Shown here piece by piece: positions 11,951-23,395 of a DNA stretch of 64,000 nt. Positions within the stretch are counted from its first letter, which is position 1; every line of letters starts with the position of its first letter. The DNA lies in contig JAJAGP010000290.1 in the NCBI GenBank assembly GCA_025084515.1, positions 1-64,000 of the forward strand, read 5' to 3'. The notes beneath the pieces were generated by a model. The model saw only the letters and a list, made by a program, of their open reading frames with translations, was not told the DNA's origin and did no database searches. This DNA is from Ancistrus triradiatus (taxonomy: Eukaryota > Chordata > Actinopteri > Siluriformes > Loricariidae). The position numbers and the translations under genes were made by a program.

Positions 11951-13210
11951 TACAATATTTTTCTCTGTATTTTTCACAGATCACATATTGTACTGTCTGA
12001 ACAACTGCCCTTAGGCTTGTTTTTGTACTGGGGTTTCAAGTATTTTTATGTATACATTATAGTAAAATTATTGCTTGATAATTATTGCCTTATATCTCAC
12101 ACACACACAAATGAATTAGCTCTTGAAATGTTTCCCTCAAACAACTCACAAATGTATAACCTACAACTTATTACTTACTTACCAGGTGAGGAAAGAGACA
12201 TGCAACACAAGGCCTCCATGTTGAGCCCACTGTGGAAGTGGATGCCAGTGAGACAGGAAATTAGATCATGTTTCTAGTGCCGATAATAAACGAGGCTTCC
12301 TTTCACCTTTAATGGTAAACTGAACCATGATTCACAGAGAGCTGACCTAAAGACATCCAGTAGTGATTAAACGTCTGTGTTAAAAGTCCATAAACAGACA
12401 TCATTATCAAAAATCACAGGAGTATCTGCCACTTACACCTTTTTCATAAACACAACAGCACGGAAATGATTACATTTCATTTACGTTAGAGAGCAATTCT
12501 GGAATTAAAACATTCTTTGGCACATATTCAACTGATGTCATGCTATTTAGTCTCAGCGTTCTTGTGGCTTTGGAGCACTGCTCTGTGCTTACTTCCTGTT
12601 CAGGCAATAGACGAGATGACATCACTTTTTAGACGCTAGTCATGCTGAGATGACATACTACCATAGGTTAAACGTCTCATGACTGAGCTGTCTCCTCCTG
12701 ACATTGATTAATGCACAATGTCCTGTTTTTTGTTAATGGTTTACTTTACCAGTATTTTACCTTGTTGTTAGAAACAATAACCCAATATCATATTGGGGGA
12801 AGATGACTAAACTATTAACTGTCATATCAAGCTATTTATGGATTTACAAGAAAACCTATTGTATAAGGGAAATGCAGCTTAGAATGACATCAAGTCATAC
12901 TTTCATTCTTTACTGTGTGTTTATTGAGCAAAGAAGTCATCTAGAGGCTAGGAGGCCCTGCATTCTGACAGTGTAATGAAATCTGCATAAAAGAAATAGA
13001 CTAAGCCTCAAAAATGAAATAAATGTAACATTTTATAAGAATTACCATAAAACTTATAATATAAAAAGACATATCTTAGTGAAAATGAATCTCATAAAAT
13101 GAAAACCCATATACAAATCACACAAAGACAGACTAGAAATAAAGTCTACAACAGATTTTTTAGACTATTGCCTAAACAGGTCAATTAAGAGCAACTACAT
13201 TGTATGCCAC
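11951..13210. other. Non-coding DNA between the two 112-bp arms
   Basis: The 1.3 kb between the inverted arms has no recognisable transposase or gene. A 128-codon frame at 11891-12277 runs out of the left arm and shows no domain. Confidence 0.45.
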
Positions 13211-13295
13211 TGATTTAGATTTAGTCATTTAGCAGATACTTTTACCAGAGAGACTTACAACTGATACAATCTTATAATCCAAGCAATCGTGGAAA
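13211..13295 (-). repeat. tRNA-derived SINE, 3' fragment
   Basis: TTAGTCATTTAGCAGATACT at the left and TTACAACTGATACAATCTTA to the right are the SINE 3' body in reverse. It stops abruptly at 13295, where the 112-bp segment starts. Confidence 0.7.
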
Positions 13296-13407
13296 CTTAC
13301 AGTTTCGTGTTGTCTGTACGATAAAGGTTTGGTTAGACTGGTAATGTATAACCACATGCTTTCCCTTTTAAAAAATGTCTGAATGTCAGAAAGGCTGGTA
13401 TTAAAGT
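13296..13407 (-). repeat. 112-bp segment, inverted copy of 11839-11950
   Basis: It begins CTTACAGTTTCGTGTTGTCT and is the reverse complement of 11839-11950. It lies exactly between a minus-strand SINE fragment and a plus-strand full SINE. Confidence 0.75.
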
Positions 13408-13592
13408 AGCGTAGCGGTTAAGGTACAAGACTATAGACCAGAAGGTCCAGGGTTCAAATCCCACATCTGCCAAGCTGCCACTGTTGGGTCCTTGAGCAAG
13501 GCCCTTAACCCACAATTGCTTGGATTATAAGACTGTATCAGTTGTAAGTCGGTCTGGATAAGGGCGTCTGCTAAATGCTGTAAATGTAAATG
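13408..13592 (+). repeat. tRNA-derived SINE, near full length
   Basis: The head has an RNA polymerase III A-box-like TAGCGGTTAAGG and a B-box GGTTCAAATCCCA. The body has CACTGTTGGGTCCTTGAGCA, and the 3' part is GGATAAGGGCGTCTGCTAAA. Confidence 0.85.
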
Positions 13593-13596
13593 TGGG

Positions 13597-13684
13597 TGAA
13601 GGGCCTTGCTCAAGGACCCGACAGTGTTTAGCAGACTGGGGATTTGATCCCTGGACCTTCTGTTCCACAGTCAACTCTATAACC
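13597..13684 (-). repeat. tRNA-derived SINE, 5' fragment
   Basis: GGGCCTTGCTCAAGGACCCG through CTGGACCTTCTGTTCCACAG is the 5' half of the same SINE in reverse, directly after the plus-strand copy, so the two form a tail-to-tail inverted pair. Confidence 0.7.
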
Positions 13685-14309
13685 ATTCATTAATGAAAAA
13701 GTGGCTGTGTTGTGGATGAAATGGAAAATTCCTTAGGCTTTAACAATTAATGCTTGATACAGTCCAAACTGTAATACTTTAAACCTGGTACCAGCAGATG
13801 CAGTTATACAGGAACTGTTAAAGGGTAGTCTTTTAAATAATACCGTAAAGAGAGGGAAGTTAAAGTAGTCCATTAATATATTTCCAGCAGTAAATTTAAA
13901 ATACTTGGCTACAAAAACTAAACACATACTTTGATTATGCTTAATAGAATGCCAAAACAGAATGTTGCCCATGTCTCAACACTTATGTACCAAATGTTTG
14001 TCACCTCAGAAAAACTTTGTGTTGATGTACACACATTTGGGCTTCTCACTCCTGTTAACAGTTAATTGCTGAGCTTATAATCTGTAAACTCGCTCAGAAC
14101 TGGTTTAATTTTAACAAGTGAGAAAGGGTGAGTTGACTCCAAAGTTAGATCAAGTTCCAAGTGATGGGTATTTATTCCATATGAAAATAGAATTACAAGC
14201 AAAAAAGGTCTTGTAAAAATGCAACACGAATAAGGCACATCATAGAGAATTATATTAATTTGACAAATACCTCCTGTAACCACATAACAATTTCTGTGAC
14301 TTGTGGCAC

Positions 14310-14605
14310 AGTACCAATTCTGTCAGTTCAGGCCTGGCCAGATTGCATTCATGGCACCCTCTCTCATCAGTTTGCACTGGGCATTCATCACCCTATTTCT
14401 GGTTTGTGGTCTGTCCCTTCTCAGACCACTGTCAGCCCACAAGTCGTTTCGGAGATGTTCCCAGTCATCTGGCCATCAAGATTTGGCGCTTGTTAAAGTC
14501 ACTACGGTCTTTAAGTCTGCCCATTTCTTCTGCATCAAACACGTCAACTGTGAGAACTGATTGTTTGCATGCTGCATGATATATCCCATGACATGTTCAG
14601 TTGGG
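14310..14605 (-). mobile_element. Tc1-like transposon remnant (5' coding end)
   Basis: The reverse strand carries a decayed N-terminal region of a Tc1-type transposase. The stretches CTGGCCATCAAGATTTGGCG and AAGTCTGCCCATTTCTTCTG resemble the start region of a common fish Tc1 family. No terminal repeat can be placed, and stops interrupt all frames. Confidence 0.5.
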
Positions 14606-14800
14606 TGGCATGGTGGGTAGCACTGCTGCCTCACAGTAAGAAAGTCTTGGTTTCAATCCCATGGTGGAGCGGCCTGGGTCCTTTCTATGTGGAGTCTGCA
14701 TGTCTGTGTGGGTTTACTTAGAATTCCTCAGACAGTCCAAAGACATGCAAGTCAGGTCAACTGATTACTCTAAATTGGCATTGACTTGTGTGTGTGTATA
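14606..14800 (+). repeat. mermaid/DANA-like tRNA-SINE
   Basis: GGCATGGTGGGTAGCACTGC, TGCCTCACAGTAAGAAAGTC and then TGTGGAGTCTGCATGTCTGT match the head and body order of the fish mermaid/DANA SINE class. Confidence 0.65.
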
Positions 14801-14816
14801 TACATATGTAGTCATT

Positions 14817-15017
14817 GTGGGACTGTGGTTGCCTAACGGTTAAGGTACAGGACTATGGACCAGAAGGTTCAGGGTTCAAATCCCACCTCTGCCAAGCTGC
14901 CACTGTTGGGTTCTTGAGCAAGACCCATAACCCACAATTGCTTGGATTGTAAGATTGTACCAATTGTAAGTTGCTCTGGATAAGGGCGTCTGCTAAATGC
15001 TGTAAATGTAAATGTAG
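14817..15017 (+). repeat. tRNA-derived SINE, full length
   Basis: It starts GGGACTGTGGTTGCCTAACG and has the B box GGGTTCAAATCCCACC. It ends GTCTGCTAAATGCTGTAAAT followed by a short GTAAAT tail. Confidence 0.85.
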
Positions 15018-15151
15018 TCATATATATGAATAGTCTTGTTCTTGTGTGTGATGCTGAAATGGCCACTGATGCTGACAGCGATGTTAAAGAAACAAAAAAC
15101 ATGTTTGGTTATAATGATATTGGTGTGATCATTTGCGTTATTTTTCTATAG

Positions 15152-15629
15152 ACTGTGCAAGAGAAGGCATCTTTGTAGTCTTGTACCCATCTACACGCTG
15201 CAGAGTGATCAGAATCACTGGGCAGTTTCTTCAGCAACATTCCTTTTGCCACAAGAATTTTATTGTGCAAACTCACAGTGTTTTGATCTGTGCCAACACG
15301 CACTTGAAGGAGCTTCATAAAGGGTGCTCAGGTAAAGAGACATTGTAAGAGATAACATGATGTCTTTCATCAGATCCATATTTGTTTTGGAGCCCTATCA
15401 CGATTATTAAACATGGACATTTTCAGAGACCAATTTGTTGTCACAGATAATCACTAAGTTGAACAACAGGGAACACGACATTGGAACGAAAGCTGCGTGC
15501 TCACCGTTCATTTCCTCTAAGCAGGATTTAAAGCAACACAAACAAATTAAGCATCATTGTCCATCTCTTTTAAAGCCTCAAGCCACAGCATTCCTTGTAA
15601 CACCCAGATCTTCCAATCGTGACCCTTAA
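15152..15629 (+). CDS. Unassigned spliced frame, two exons (15152-15331, 15427-15629)
   Basis: I do not recognise this gene. Exon one follows an acceptor TTTTTCTATAG and stays open for 180 nt, ending at donor TCAG|GTAAAG. After a 95-bp intron, exon two follows TTTTCAG, enters in the matching phase (G|AG) and stays open to TAA at 15627-15629. The joined product has about 126 residues and lacks an upstream first exon. Exon one shows C-x14-C-x15-C-x13-C; the part FCHKNFIV...LICANTHL loosely recalls the beta-2/beta-3 region of small chemokines (C-x-x-x-V-I-F-x-T-...-C-A-N-P), but the loop is two residues short and the CC or CXC pair is not visible. Exon two is Lys/His/Gln-rich. No signal-peptide exon was found; repeats fill 14.3-15.0 kb. 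It could be a divergent small secreted protein, a pseudogene or chance. Confidence 0.25.
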
Positions 15630-15854
15630 TGGAATTAGCTGGCTTCTTATTTAATACCACTGATCTATTTTAAGAGCAGTTTGCTACAGTATTAACAATT
15701 ATGTTTTAAATGACATGGCTGTGTATTTTCTCAGGTTTCATCTGCTTCACTCTGAGTACAACACCAATGGAAACAAGTTTGTTTATCGCCAATAACTGAA
15801 CAAATTTGCCTGCGCTTTACATGTGTGATCTATTATCTATCTGACTTTGCCCAG

Positions 15855-16025
15855 GCAAGTACGTGACACTTTCACCAGGAGCCAGCCTATGCATACATTC
15901 TCGCCAAGCAGCCACCATCCGCACACGACAGGCAGAGGGTGCATGTTTTAGAAAGCCACAGTACTTTTGTGTAACCATGCTTGGTGTTTATATCCTCTCT
16001 ATCACCATGTTCAAGATGCAGAAAA
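15855..16025 (+). repeat. Dispersed unclassified repeat, shared with 50690-50860
   Basis: CCAGCCTATGCATACATTCT, CGCCAAGCAG, TTTTAGAAAGCCACAGTAC and TCTCTATCACCA recur in the same order, in reverse orientation, at 50690-50860. It is moderately divergent. It matches no repeat family I know. Confidence 0.5.
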
Positions 16026-16367
16026 GAATCTTGCATTACAGCTGAATACTCTGTCTGCATTAAAATTCCTTTAAAAACGCATAAGCCAAATGTGCATTTG
16101 GGGTAACTTCTCAAAATTGGTTGGGATTATCTATCATTATTCTTTAAACGTGGTAATACTCGAAGTTTTAGAGTCTGGTTTTAGTGGATGAACTGAGTTT
16201 TCTGTCCTTGTCACAGACACATGATCAGACACTCTCATTTGAACTAGCAGTATGGACTGGTCATGGCTAACTTATTTTGAATAAGCTATCTATGCTTTAA
16301 AATAATAGCTGTCATGACAACAGGATAAACACACAAGGGAAGCAATAGCTTATACTACTGACCTTAT

Positions 16368-16535
16368 GATGTAGTGGCACAGTGGCTAAAAAACTGCACT
16401 AATAACCAGAAGGTCTTGGGTTCAAACCCCCCTACCGCCACTGTTGGGCAATTGAGCAACGCCCTTAACTCACTGTACCCTGTAAGATTGTATCAGCTTC
16501 AAGTTGCTCTGGATAAACGTGTCTGCCAAATGATG
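16368..16535 (+). repeat. tRNA-derived SINE, divergent copy
   Basis: A-box-like GTGGCACAGTGGCTAAAA, B box GGGTTCAAACCCCC, then GTTGGGCAATTGAGCAACGC and GCTCTGGATAAACGTGTCTG. It diverges more from the main group and may be a separate subfamily. Confidence 0.7.
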
Positions 16536-16636
16536 TAAGTAACTAGATAGATGGTTAAGAAATGTAACTGGTGAGCCAGGTGTAATATGGCCACTGAATT
16601 AGCTATGAGTACTAGTCAGCACTGTCCAAGGTCCTT

Positions 16637-16835
16637 TGTGGGACTGTGGTAGCCTAGTGGTTAAGGTACTGGACTATAGACCAAAAGGTCCAGGGTTCAA
16701 ATCCCACCTCTGCTAAGCTGCCACTGTTGGGTCCTTGAGCAAGGCCCTTAACCCACAATTGCTTGGATTGTAAGACAGTACCAATTGTAAGTCGCTCTGG
16801 ATAAGGGTGTCTGCTAAATGCTGTAAATGTAAATA
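16637..16835 (+). repeat. tRNA-derived SINE, full length
   Basis: GGGACTGTGGTAGCCTAGTG, GGTTCAAATCCCACCTCTGC and GGATAAGGGTGTCTGCTAAA are all present. It is one of the best-preserved copies in the window. Confidence 0.85.
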
Positions 16836-17407
16836 TGTAAGATCAAATTAATCAACTGGGAAATCATGTATTTTGCCTGGATTACTATAAACAATGGATT
16901 TTATTACTATTGCTTGTAGATTCATTCCTTGTTTCATCAAGAATTGTTAGTACACTTTGAACAAAATTGACAGCATAACTATGAATTGTTTTGGGATAAA
17001 AGTACATGGTAAGAATTTAAGGATAGAATGCTACATGGATAAATGATGCACAGTGTAGGGTGACCTTTCATAACTGACCACCGACAACCAAATTACTGCC
17101 ACCATTTCATGTTGATACATGAATTAAATCATATTAAATATTCATGTAGAACTATGTTACCACATGTTCTCATCCCGATGTGGCAGCAAAGTTCATGTTC
17201 ATGAAGTGGTTAAATCCCTTCATTCCAGACATGAACAATAGCCCTGTCCTATTCTGTTAACTTCCTGGAGATAATTGCGGTTAAGAGGCATTAGAAGGAA
17301 TCATTGCAATACATTAGTAAAGTAATGGAATGTATTCATCTATTGAATGTTATACTCTATTGATTGTATTACTGTAGTGTTGCAGTATTTGAAATTTGGA
17401 AAAGCAT

Positions 17408-17600
17408 GGGACTGTGGTAGCCTAGTGGTTAAGATGCTGGACTCTGGACCATAAGGTCCAGGGTTTGAATCCCACCTCTGCCAAGCTGCCACTGTTGGGT
17501 CCTTGAGCAAGACCCTTAACACACAATTGCTTGGAGATTGTACCCATTGTAAGTCGCTCTGGATAAGGGTGTCTGCTAAATGCTCTAAATGTAAATTTAG
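17408..17600 (+). repeat. tRNA-derived SINE, full length
   Basis: GGGACTGTGGTAGCCTAGTG head and GTCGCTCTGGATAAGGGTGT tail. A 127-codon minus-strand frame across it is a by-product of the repeat and occurs again in other copies. Confidence 0.85.
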
Positions 17601-18340
17601 CCCCCTTGTGTAGATGTGAACACAGCAATCACTCTTCTTCTTCTTCTGTGGTACATAAATTTCATTTTTAGCCCTGCTTATTCCCACAGATGCCTCATCC
17701 TCAAAGTTCTGGGCCAACAAAAGTGTCTGTTCCTGTTACCGATTAAGAAATTCGTTACACAATACTTTATTTCACAATACAACAGATATTATTCTCATGT
17801 GAAAATGTTCTCTTTAGTGGCATTACCTTTGTAATACCCTGTAGATCAGTGTCACAGAACTCTCTGATTGGCTAATATTTTCGCTGTGAACTACTGCTTT
17901 GCACAAAACATTAAACATTGCTTTCTAGAATTTGCTGATTTGCTGAAGTCAGTGAATCCTTGGATCACTGTATTCATCCAGATAAGAGCTGTGAACAAAC
18001 ATATAAGCTGTAGCCCATATCGTGTTAGGTTATTAAAGCCTGAGTACTTACAAATTTCTCTTCCTTTCTTCTTGTTGTGAGGAAGATTATACCTTTGAGG
18101 AGACTACTTCCAGAGTCCTGTGAGTCCCTGACACTGTATGATGTCAGAAGATTCCCACTTGCTCTAGCCTGATGACGACAGCTGGTCTAAACATGAAGAT
18201 AGCCTGTTCTCTGAGATGAAATCCAGATGCAACAGTAGTTATGGTTTTGGAACCCCAGGTGTCATTTTAATGACGGACAAAGGTCTACCAACGTTCTCTA
18301 AAATGGTTAGACGTGGTGTTTATCTCACTGGTGAATTATA
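17601..18340. other. Non-coding DNA, no feature recognised
   Basis: AT-rich sequence with no supported exon or repeat. Confidence 0.45.
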
Positions 18341-18344
18341 CTCA

Positions 18345-18445
18345 GGGCACAGGCTCAGTAGTTAAAGCTCTGGCCTATTACGCAGAATGGCGCACGTTCA
18401 AATTTCAGCTTCAGCCGGGTGCCATTGCTTGGGCCTTAAACTAAG
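18345..18445 (+). repeat. Possible tRNA-SINE head fragment
   Basis: GGCTCAGTAGTTAAAGCTCT followed by ACGTTCAAATTTCAGC has A- and B-box-like spacing and a GGGTGCCATTGCTTGGGCCT body, similar in design to but different in sequence from the main SINE family. Confidence 0.4.
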
Positions 18446-20334
18446 CTTACAGCATTTAGTTGACCAGCCAAGCCACTATCATCCTCTTTCCTCTCACGCC
18501 TCTGCTTAGCTGGAACAAAGTAATTGCCAATATATTGCCACACATTTTCCATGGAGGTTATTTTTGGTTTGAGCTGCTAATGAGCTGATGCTAAATAGCA
18601 TTGCTGCAAGGATGCTGATAACCTGGATTATTGGTTAGCCAGTGTATTAATGATAATCCTATCTGTGCTTGCTATAATAAACCCACAACAACCATTAGTA
18701 GGGGGATTTCAGATTGTTTTGTTGAAGCAATACAGGTCATGAATATCTTTGCTTATGATTTTGCATCTTATTGCCGAACCAAAGGCAACGGTTCCCTGAC
18801 AGAAGACGGAAAGCTCCTTCAGTAATTAAGTAGTCACACAGCATTACCCTATAAAACTTTAATTTTTGAAAATACATATTTAAATATGTACACAAAAAAT
18901 ACATAAAAACAAACAACAAAAACCCCATGCGCATCCAATAGACAGAAAAACCCTTGAGCAGACATGCAGATCCTGTTCGCAGGTCTGCAGCCTTTGTATT
19001 GAGGTTACACCTTAACATACATTTGATTAAAACAAGTCAGTATAAAACATCCAAAAAGGACTGATCCCACTGCTTGTTGAGCAACTAAGCCAGGTAATGC
19101 AAGTTGACATGAAACATGCAGTTATATCCAATATGAATACATAAAAAGATTACAGCTGCCTTAAGGAAAACTTACGAGGGCAAAAGGGAAATAATAAAAC
19201 ACCAGCAAGGAGGTAACTGAGTATGGGTAAGGAGCTGAAGTGTACAATGGCCTTATTGGAATGCAGGTGCATGGGGTGAATTCTACACAGCCTGCCTAGG
19301 GCACATTGTGTTCTCTTACCTAAGTGCACACAAGCACGTAGAATGCCCACTCTGCTATTCATTTTCTCCAGGGATTTTACTGTATTAATTCCTGCAGAAT
19401 GAGAGCGCAAAACTTAGGAACTATAACATATGTGATTATTCTACAGCACGGTGTCTAATCTCATCTGCAAAGGGCCAGCGATAGCACGCTTCCAACTAAG
19501 CAGGAGCACACCTCATACAGCCATCACCTGAAGACCAAAACCAGCAGATTAACAAATCTGTGGAATAAGGTGTAGACAGAACAGCTCTTCCTGACCCAGA
19601 CTGGATACCCCTATGCCAAAGGATAATGTGCACGGCTGTAAGATTCAAATCTATTAGCACTAGTGGCATTTCTGTGCTAATGGGAACTTGGGCCAAAAAG
19701 TATACGTGAAACTATTATGTACCTTCTAATTGCAGTGGTTCGCATCTGCGGTTTTAGGTGATGCAACACTGTGGTCACGGTCCACTCCCTGTTACGACAC
19801 TAATCCCTCATGCAACATGTCCAATCCATGCTCGCACATTTCCTGTTTCTTAATTAGCCGTTTGCCCAAGCAATTCCACATACTGATGGTAAAATCAAAC
19901 AAGAATAACTAAACACTATTAAAAGAGTCGTCTTACTTTCAGCAACTGGTAAGGTCAGTTTTAGTTGACTTTAGTTGGCACTTTGTCTCATACAAGTCCA
20001 TACGGACCTAAAGTATTGAGATCAGGATACAAACATGAGATGAACAAAATGTGGGGGGAGTTACAAGCATATAGGGGAATTTCTGGCTCATCCCACATTG
20101 TGTGTCTTCAGTTACAGCACCCCAAAGCAGCAAAAACTAACTTTGAAACAGTTAAAATACTATTGAGTCTGCAAAAACTGTACTTTTCATGAGCAAGTCT
20201 GTTGGTTGAGATCAAAGTTCTGACAGGTCCAGCCATTGTCATTCGTCAGTTGGTCAGAAACCTGGTCATGGATTGAAAGTGCGTTCTTGCTGGTAAGATC
20301 CCATAGGGGTCAAAGGTGAAGTAGCCGAGTAACC
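18446..20334 (-). other. Probable 3' UTR and flank of the PTB-domain gene
   Basis: No coding evidence. The 3' UTR of the minus-strand gene must begin at 20334 and run downward; I cannot fix its end. An ATTAAA hexamer on the minus strand near 18858 is one possible poly(A) signal. Confidence 0.3.
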
Positions 20335-21272
20335 TCAGTGCCAGTTTTCACTGGCTGAGCCCCGTCTGGTAATTGCTCTCAACGGACTGCGGGAAATTGA
20401 GCCCTTCTTCTTCCAGCGTACTATAAAGACACAAACAACACATGGTTAAGCATATACAAAAATATGACCGAATAATACATGACTGTGCATGTGGAATACT
20501 TATAGTAAGAAAACACACTCCCATTCATCTGCGTGATCTAATTAGTTGAATTAATATGCAACAACTGATCCTTAATCTTACCTTTACCCAGACTGGCTGG
20601 CAGTGTCAATCCTTTGGCAACAGAGGGCGCGATGGGTACCTCATCCTCCTTAGCAACGCCCTCTGTATGTCCCAGCGTGGCACAGCCGTCTTGCCAGTCA
20701 TTCAGCGCCCTCTGGAAAGATCTTGCCAGGCATGCCGTCATGTCCTTTGCCCGTTCCACACGGCTACACCAGAACACCCTACACTGCAGCTGCTGACCCG
20801 GCTGTCTGCAGATATATAGGAAGACATTCGGGTGGGCCGTGTGGGAGGTGCAGTATGCGATGTCATGCAGGTAGGTCTTGGTGAGCTGTCTCCCTGTGCT
20901 CAACTCTTTGACTTCCACGTAGCGTGGCCGCACCACCAGTGCATGGTCTTTAGATAACTTCCCCGGTGCACTGTCCAGGAGCCGATCGATAGCATCCTCT
21001 GCCTGCTCCAGGTCCAGGGAGAAAATCTTCTTGGTGCCTAGATAGTGTACTTTGAAGATGGGATCCCCATGGGACAAGCTTTCAGTTCGGTCCCGTTTGA
21101 AGTGCCTGCGCAGGGCAGCAGGAGAGTTCTTTAGGGCCTGCATCAAGTGAAAGGAGGCCAAAGACATGATGGGAGAATACTGGAAGAGGAGTCGTCTTTT
21201 AGGACAATAGGGATCCTATGTCCCTTTTTCCCGTAATTGTCCCAGGTTAGTGTTAGGAGTTACTTCCAGGAT
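20335..21272 (-). CDS. PTB/PID-domain adaptor protein, 223 aa (coding exons 21167-20582 and 20420-20335)
   Basis: Exon 2 (21272-20582) follows acceptor TTCCCTTTCAG and has 105 nt of 5' UTR before ATG 21167. It ends at donor AAAG|GTAAGA. Exon 3 follows TCTTTATAG and reads to TGA at 20337-20335. The phases (1/1) join into exactly 224 codons. Residues about 35-158 form a phosphotyrosine-binding fold: strand FKVHYLGTKKI (38-48), D-I-A-Y-C (102-106), V-F-L-Y-I-C (115-120) and the C-terminal helix RSFQRALNDWQ (149-159). This is the pattern of LDLRAP1/FAM43/PID1-type adaptors, which bind NPxY-like tails of membrane receptors in the cytosol. The short last exon gives a basic tail, R-W-K-K-K-G-S-I-S-R-S-P and T-R-R-G-S-A-S, with basophilic kinase-type sites. 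The domain is clear; the exact orthologue is not recognised. Met1 was chosen as first in frame; Met9 is possible. Confidence 0.85.
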
Positions 21273-23395
21273 CTGAAAGGGAAACAAACATGAGAAGGAA
21301 ATTAGTGGTGGAGTATTGTAGCGTTCACCGTTGCTGAAATGATTAATAATCTGTTAAAGGTGCATACAAAAATACAACAGGTTCCATCTGGTTCATGTAA
21401 AAATATATGAAATGACTTGTCCATTGGTGGTTATAGTTAATTCACAAGAAGTCAAACTACCTTGGCTGAAGAATTTCTAAACATTTGTTAAGGGTGTATA
21501 CAAAAATTAAACAGGTTACATCTGGTTCATGTCAAAATGATATGAAATGACTTTCCAGTGGTTATAGTTCATTCCTGAGAAGTCAAACGAGTATAATTTG
21601 TATAATACGCCTGCAAGACAGTAGTTTTGTATAACAAACTAGACCTGCTTTATTCACTGGTTCATGGTTGTCTACACAAATTTCCTTTCTCAGATAGAAC
21701 TGAAACAACTCACAGCCAATCATTATAGCACAACAGAAGCATCGCCGTTGAAAGGAAGCAAATGCAAGACAACAACAGAGAGGAAATTATCGTCTCCACT
21801 AAAGACTTTTGATAATTAAAGATTGCTGAACGCTGTCCTTTCAGTAAAACTTCAGAGGAAGTTGATGATTTTTTTGATATGCAAATCGTATTCATAAAGT
21901 GACAGTAGCTCGTGAGAAAATTTAGCAAAGTCTGCATTTAGTAACCAAGATGAAGTAACAATCTAGCTTTTGCAAGGAGTGACAGCAGTAACACATTCAA
22001 AGAAAAAACACATAACGGTCATCTGACTACAAGCTTGCAAATATTATGTAAAGCTGTTTCAAAGGCCGGCAAGCTATACAGTATCAGATTCACACTTCCT
22101 AAAGTGTTCACTATTTAGTCAAAGGAGCTGCTATCTCCTTCTATGATACCTCTCTTGATAATCTCATTAACACTAAACCATAGATTTTCTTAGAGCAACT
22201 AACACAATCTAAGTCTATAGCTGAACAGTGGTGCACCGAGTTGCACTAACCATATCCCATGACATGGTTTTAACTTAAATAGGTGATGCAAAACAATTTA
22301 CCCTGAAGGACCACAGGTGTTGCAAGCCTTTCTAGTCAGGTGATATTTAATACATGCTTTGCTGGGTCAAACCTGTAACATGCAATTTGTGCACTCTGGG
22401 TCAAATCCACCTGCAGGTCAAAGACCTTAAGCTGTAGTAAGTGTCGGCAATACAGACAAGAATTATGTAAAGGTTAGATGTCCTCATTTGTCTTTTGACG
22501 AGACTGAACTGCAGGTTTACCCTGCAGTTCTCACCATACAGCCCATTATTTCTCGATTCCTGACAGCTTCTGAAGTTGGCCAGGAATTGGACTACTGAAC
22601 GTTGCAGCTACGAAGGCCATTGTTGAGCCAGCCACAGACAGGAAACAGCTTTAGTCCACATCCCCAGGGCGCAAAAATATTTCTTGTCCAAAGGACAATG
22701 GCATGTGTAGTTGTGTAGGACATTTTAAGGAACACAAACAAGCAATGTCGTGACAATGAATTGACCCGAGAAAAAATGCAAACCAACAAAGAGACCATTC
22801 CCAAACAGGAGACATGTCAATGACTGACTTTTGCTCTGACAGAGTCAACTTTGATCCATATGGACAAACCATTATACTGGAGGAAATAGGCAGGAGGGCT
22901 GTGTGGGATGGGGCAGACCACAAGGCAATACATTTGCTTTATACTGCTGAAGAATATCAGTTTAGGAGTATAATCAGACGACCAGTGGAAAAGTTATGTA
23001 GCTTGTGTGTAGTTAAAAGCTTGCAGGTGTGGTTTTACATTTTACAGTCAAGTAGGTTTACGGTCAGTCCAACCACATACAGTAAGACGAAATATTGTTC
23101 CTTCAGAACTCAATATGTGGTATATAACACATTGCACGAGTACAGACCAATATATAGGACAACAGTTAGACAGTTTTCATTGCACTAGGAATATTAGCTG
23201 TGGCGTTAAACGGAGTTAGATGGGTTTCGTTCAGTGAAGTTGTTCACAGTGACACATAGTTATACGAATATGCAATATTAGTAACAAAAATGTCCATTCC
23301 CATGCCAATCATATGGACGCTTAAGTTCAATTATACAGTATAACAAAAATTTTTTAATGTATTTACTGATTTAAAACGTAATTGAATCTACTCAC
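21273..23395 (-). other. Intron 1 of the PTB-domain gene
   Basis: It lies between donor GAGAG|GTGAGT (exon edge at 23396) and the acceptor at 21273-21274. A diverged local duplication is visible: CAGGTTCCATCTGGTTCATG at 21380 and CAGGTTACATCTGGTTCATG at 21510, each with following ATGAAATGACTT. Otherwise nothing is recognised. Confidence 0.5.

Noticed and set aside
13408..13480. Possible tRNA gene from A and B boxes
   Set aside because: The boxes are followed by a SINE body and tail, repeated about fifteen times, and the cloverleaf pairing is not maintained.
17340..17720. 127-codon minus-strand frame
   Set aside because: It crosses a SINE, and near-identical peptides appear wherever that SINE occurs (13.4, 14.9, 38.1 and 61.2 kb), so it is repeat noise.
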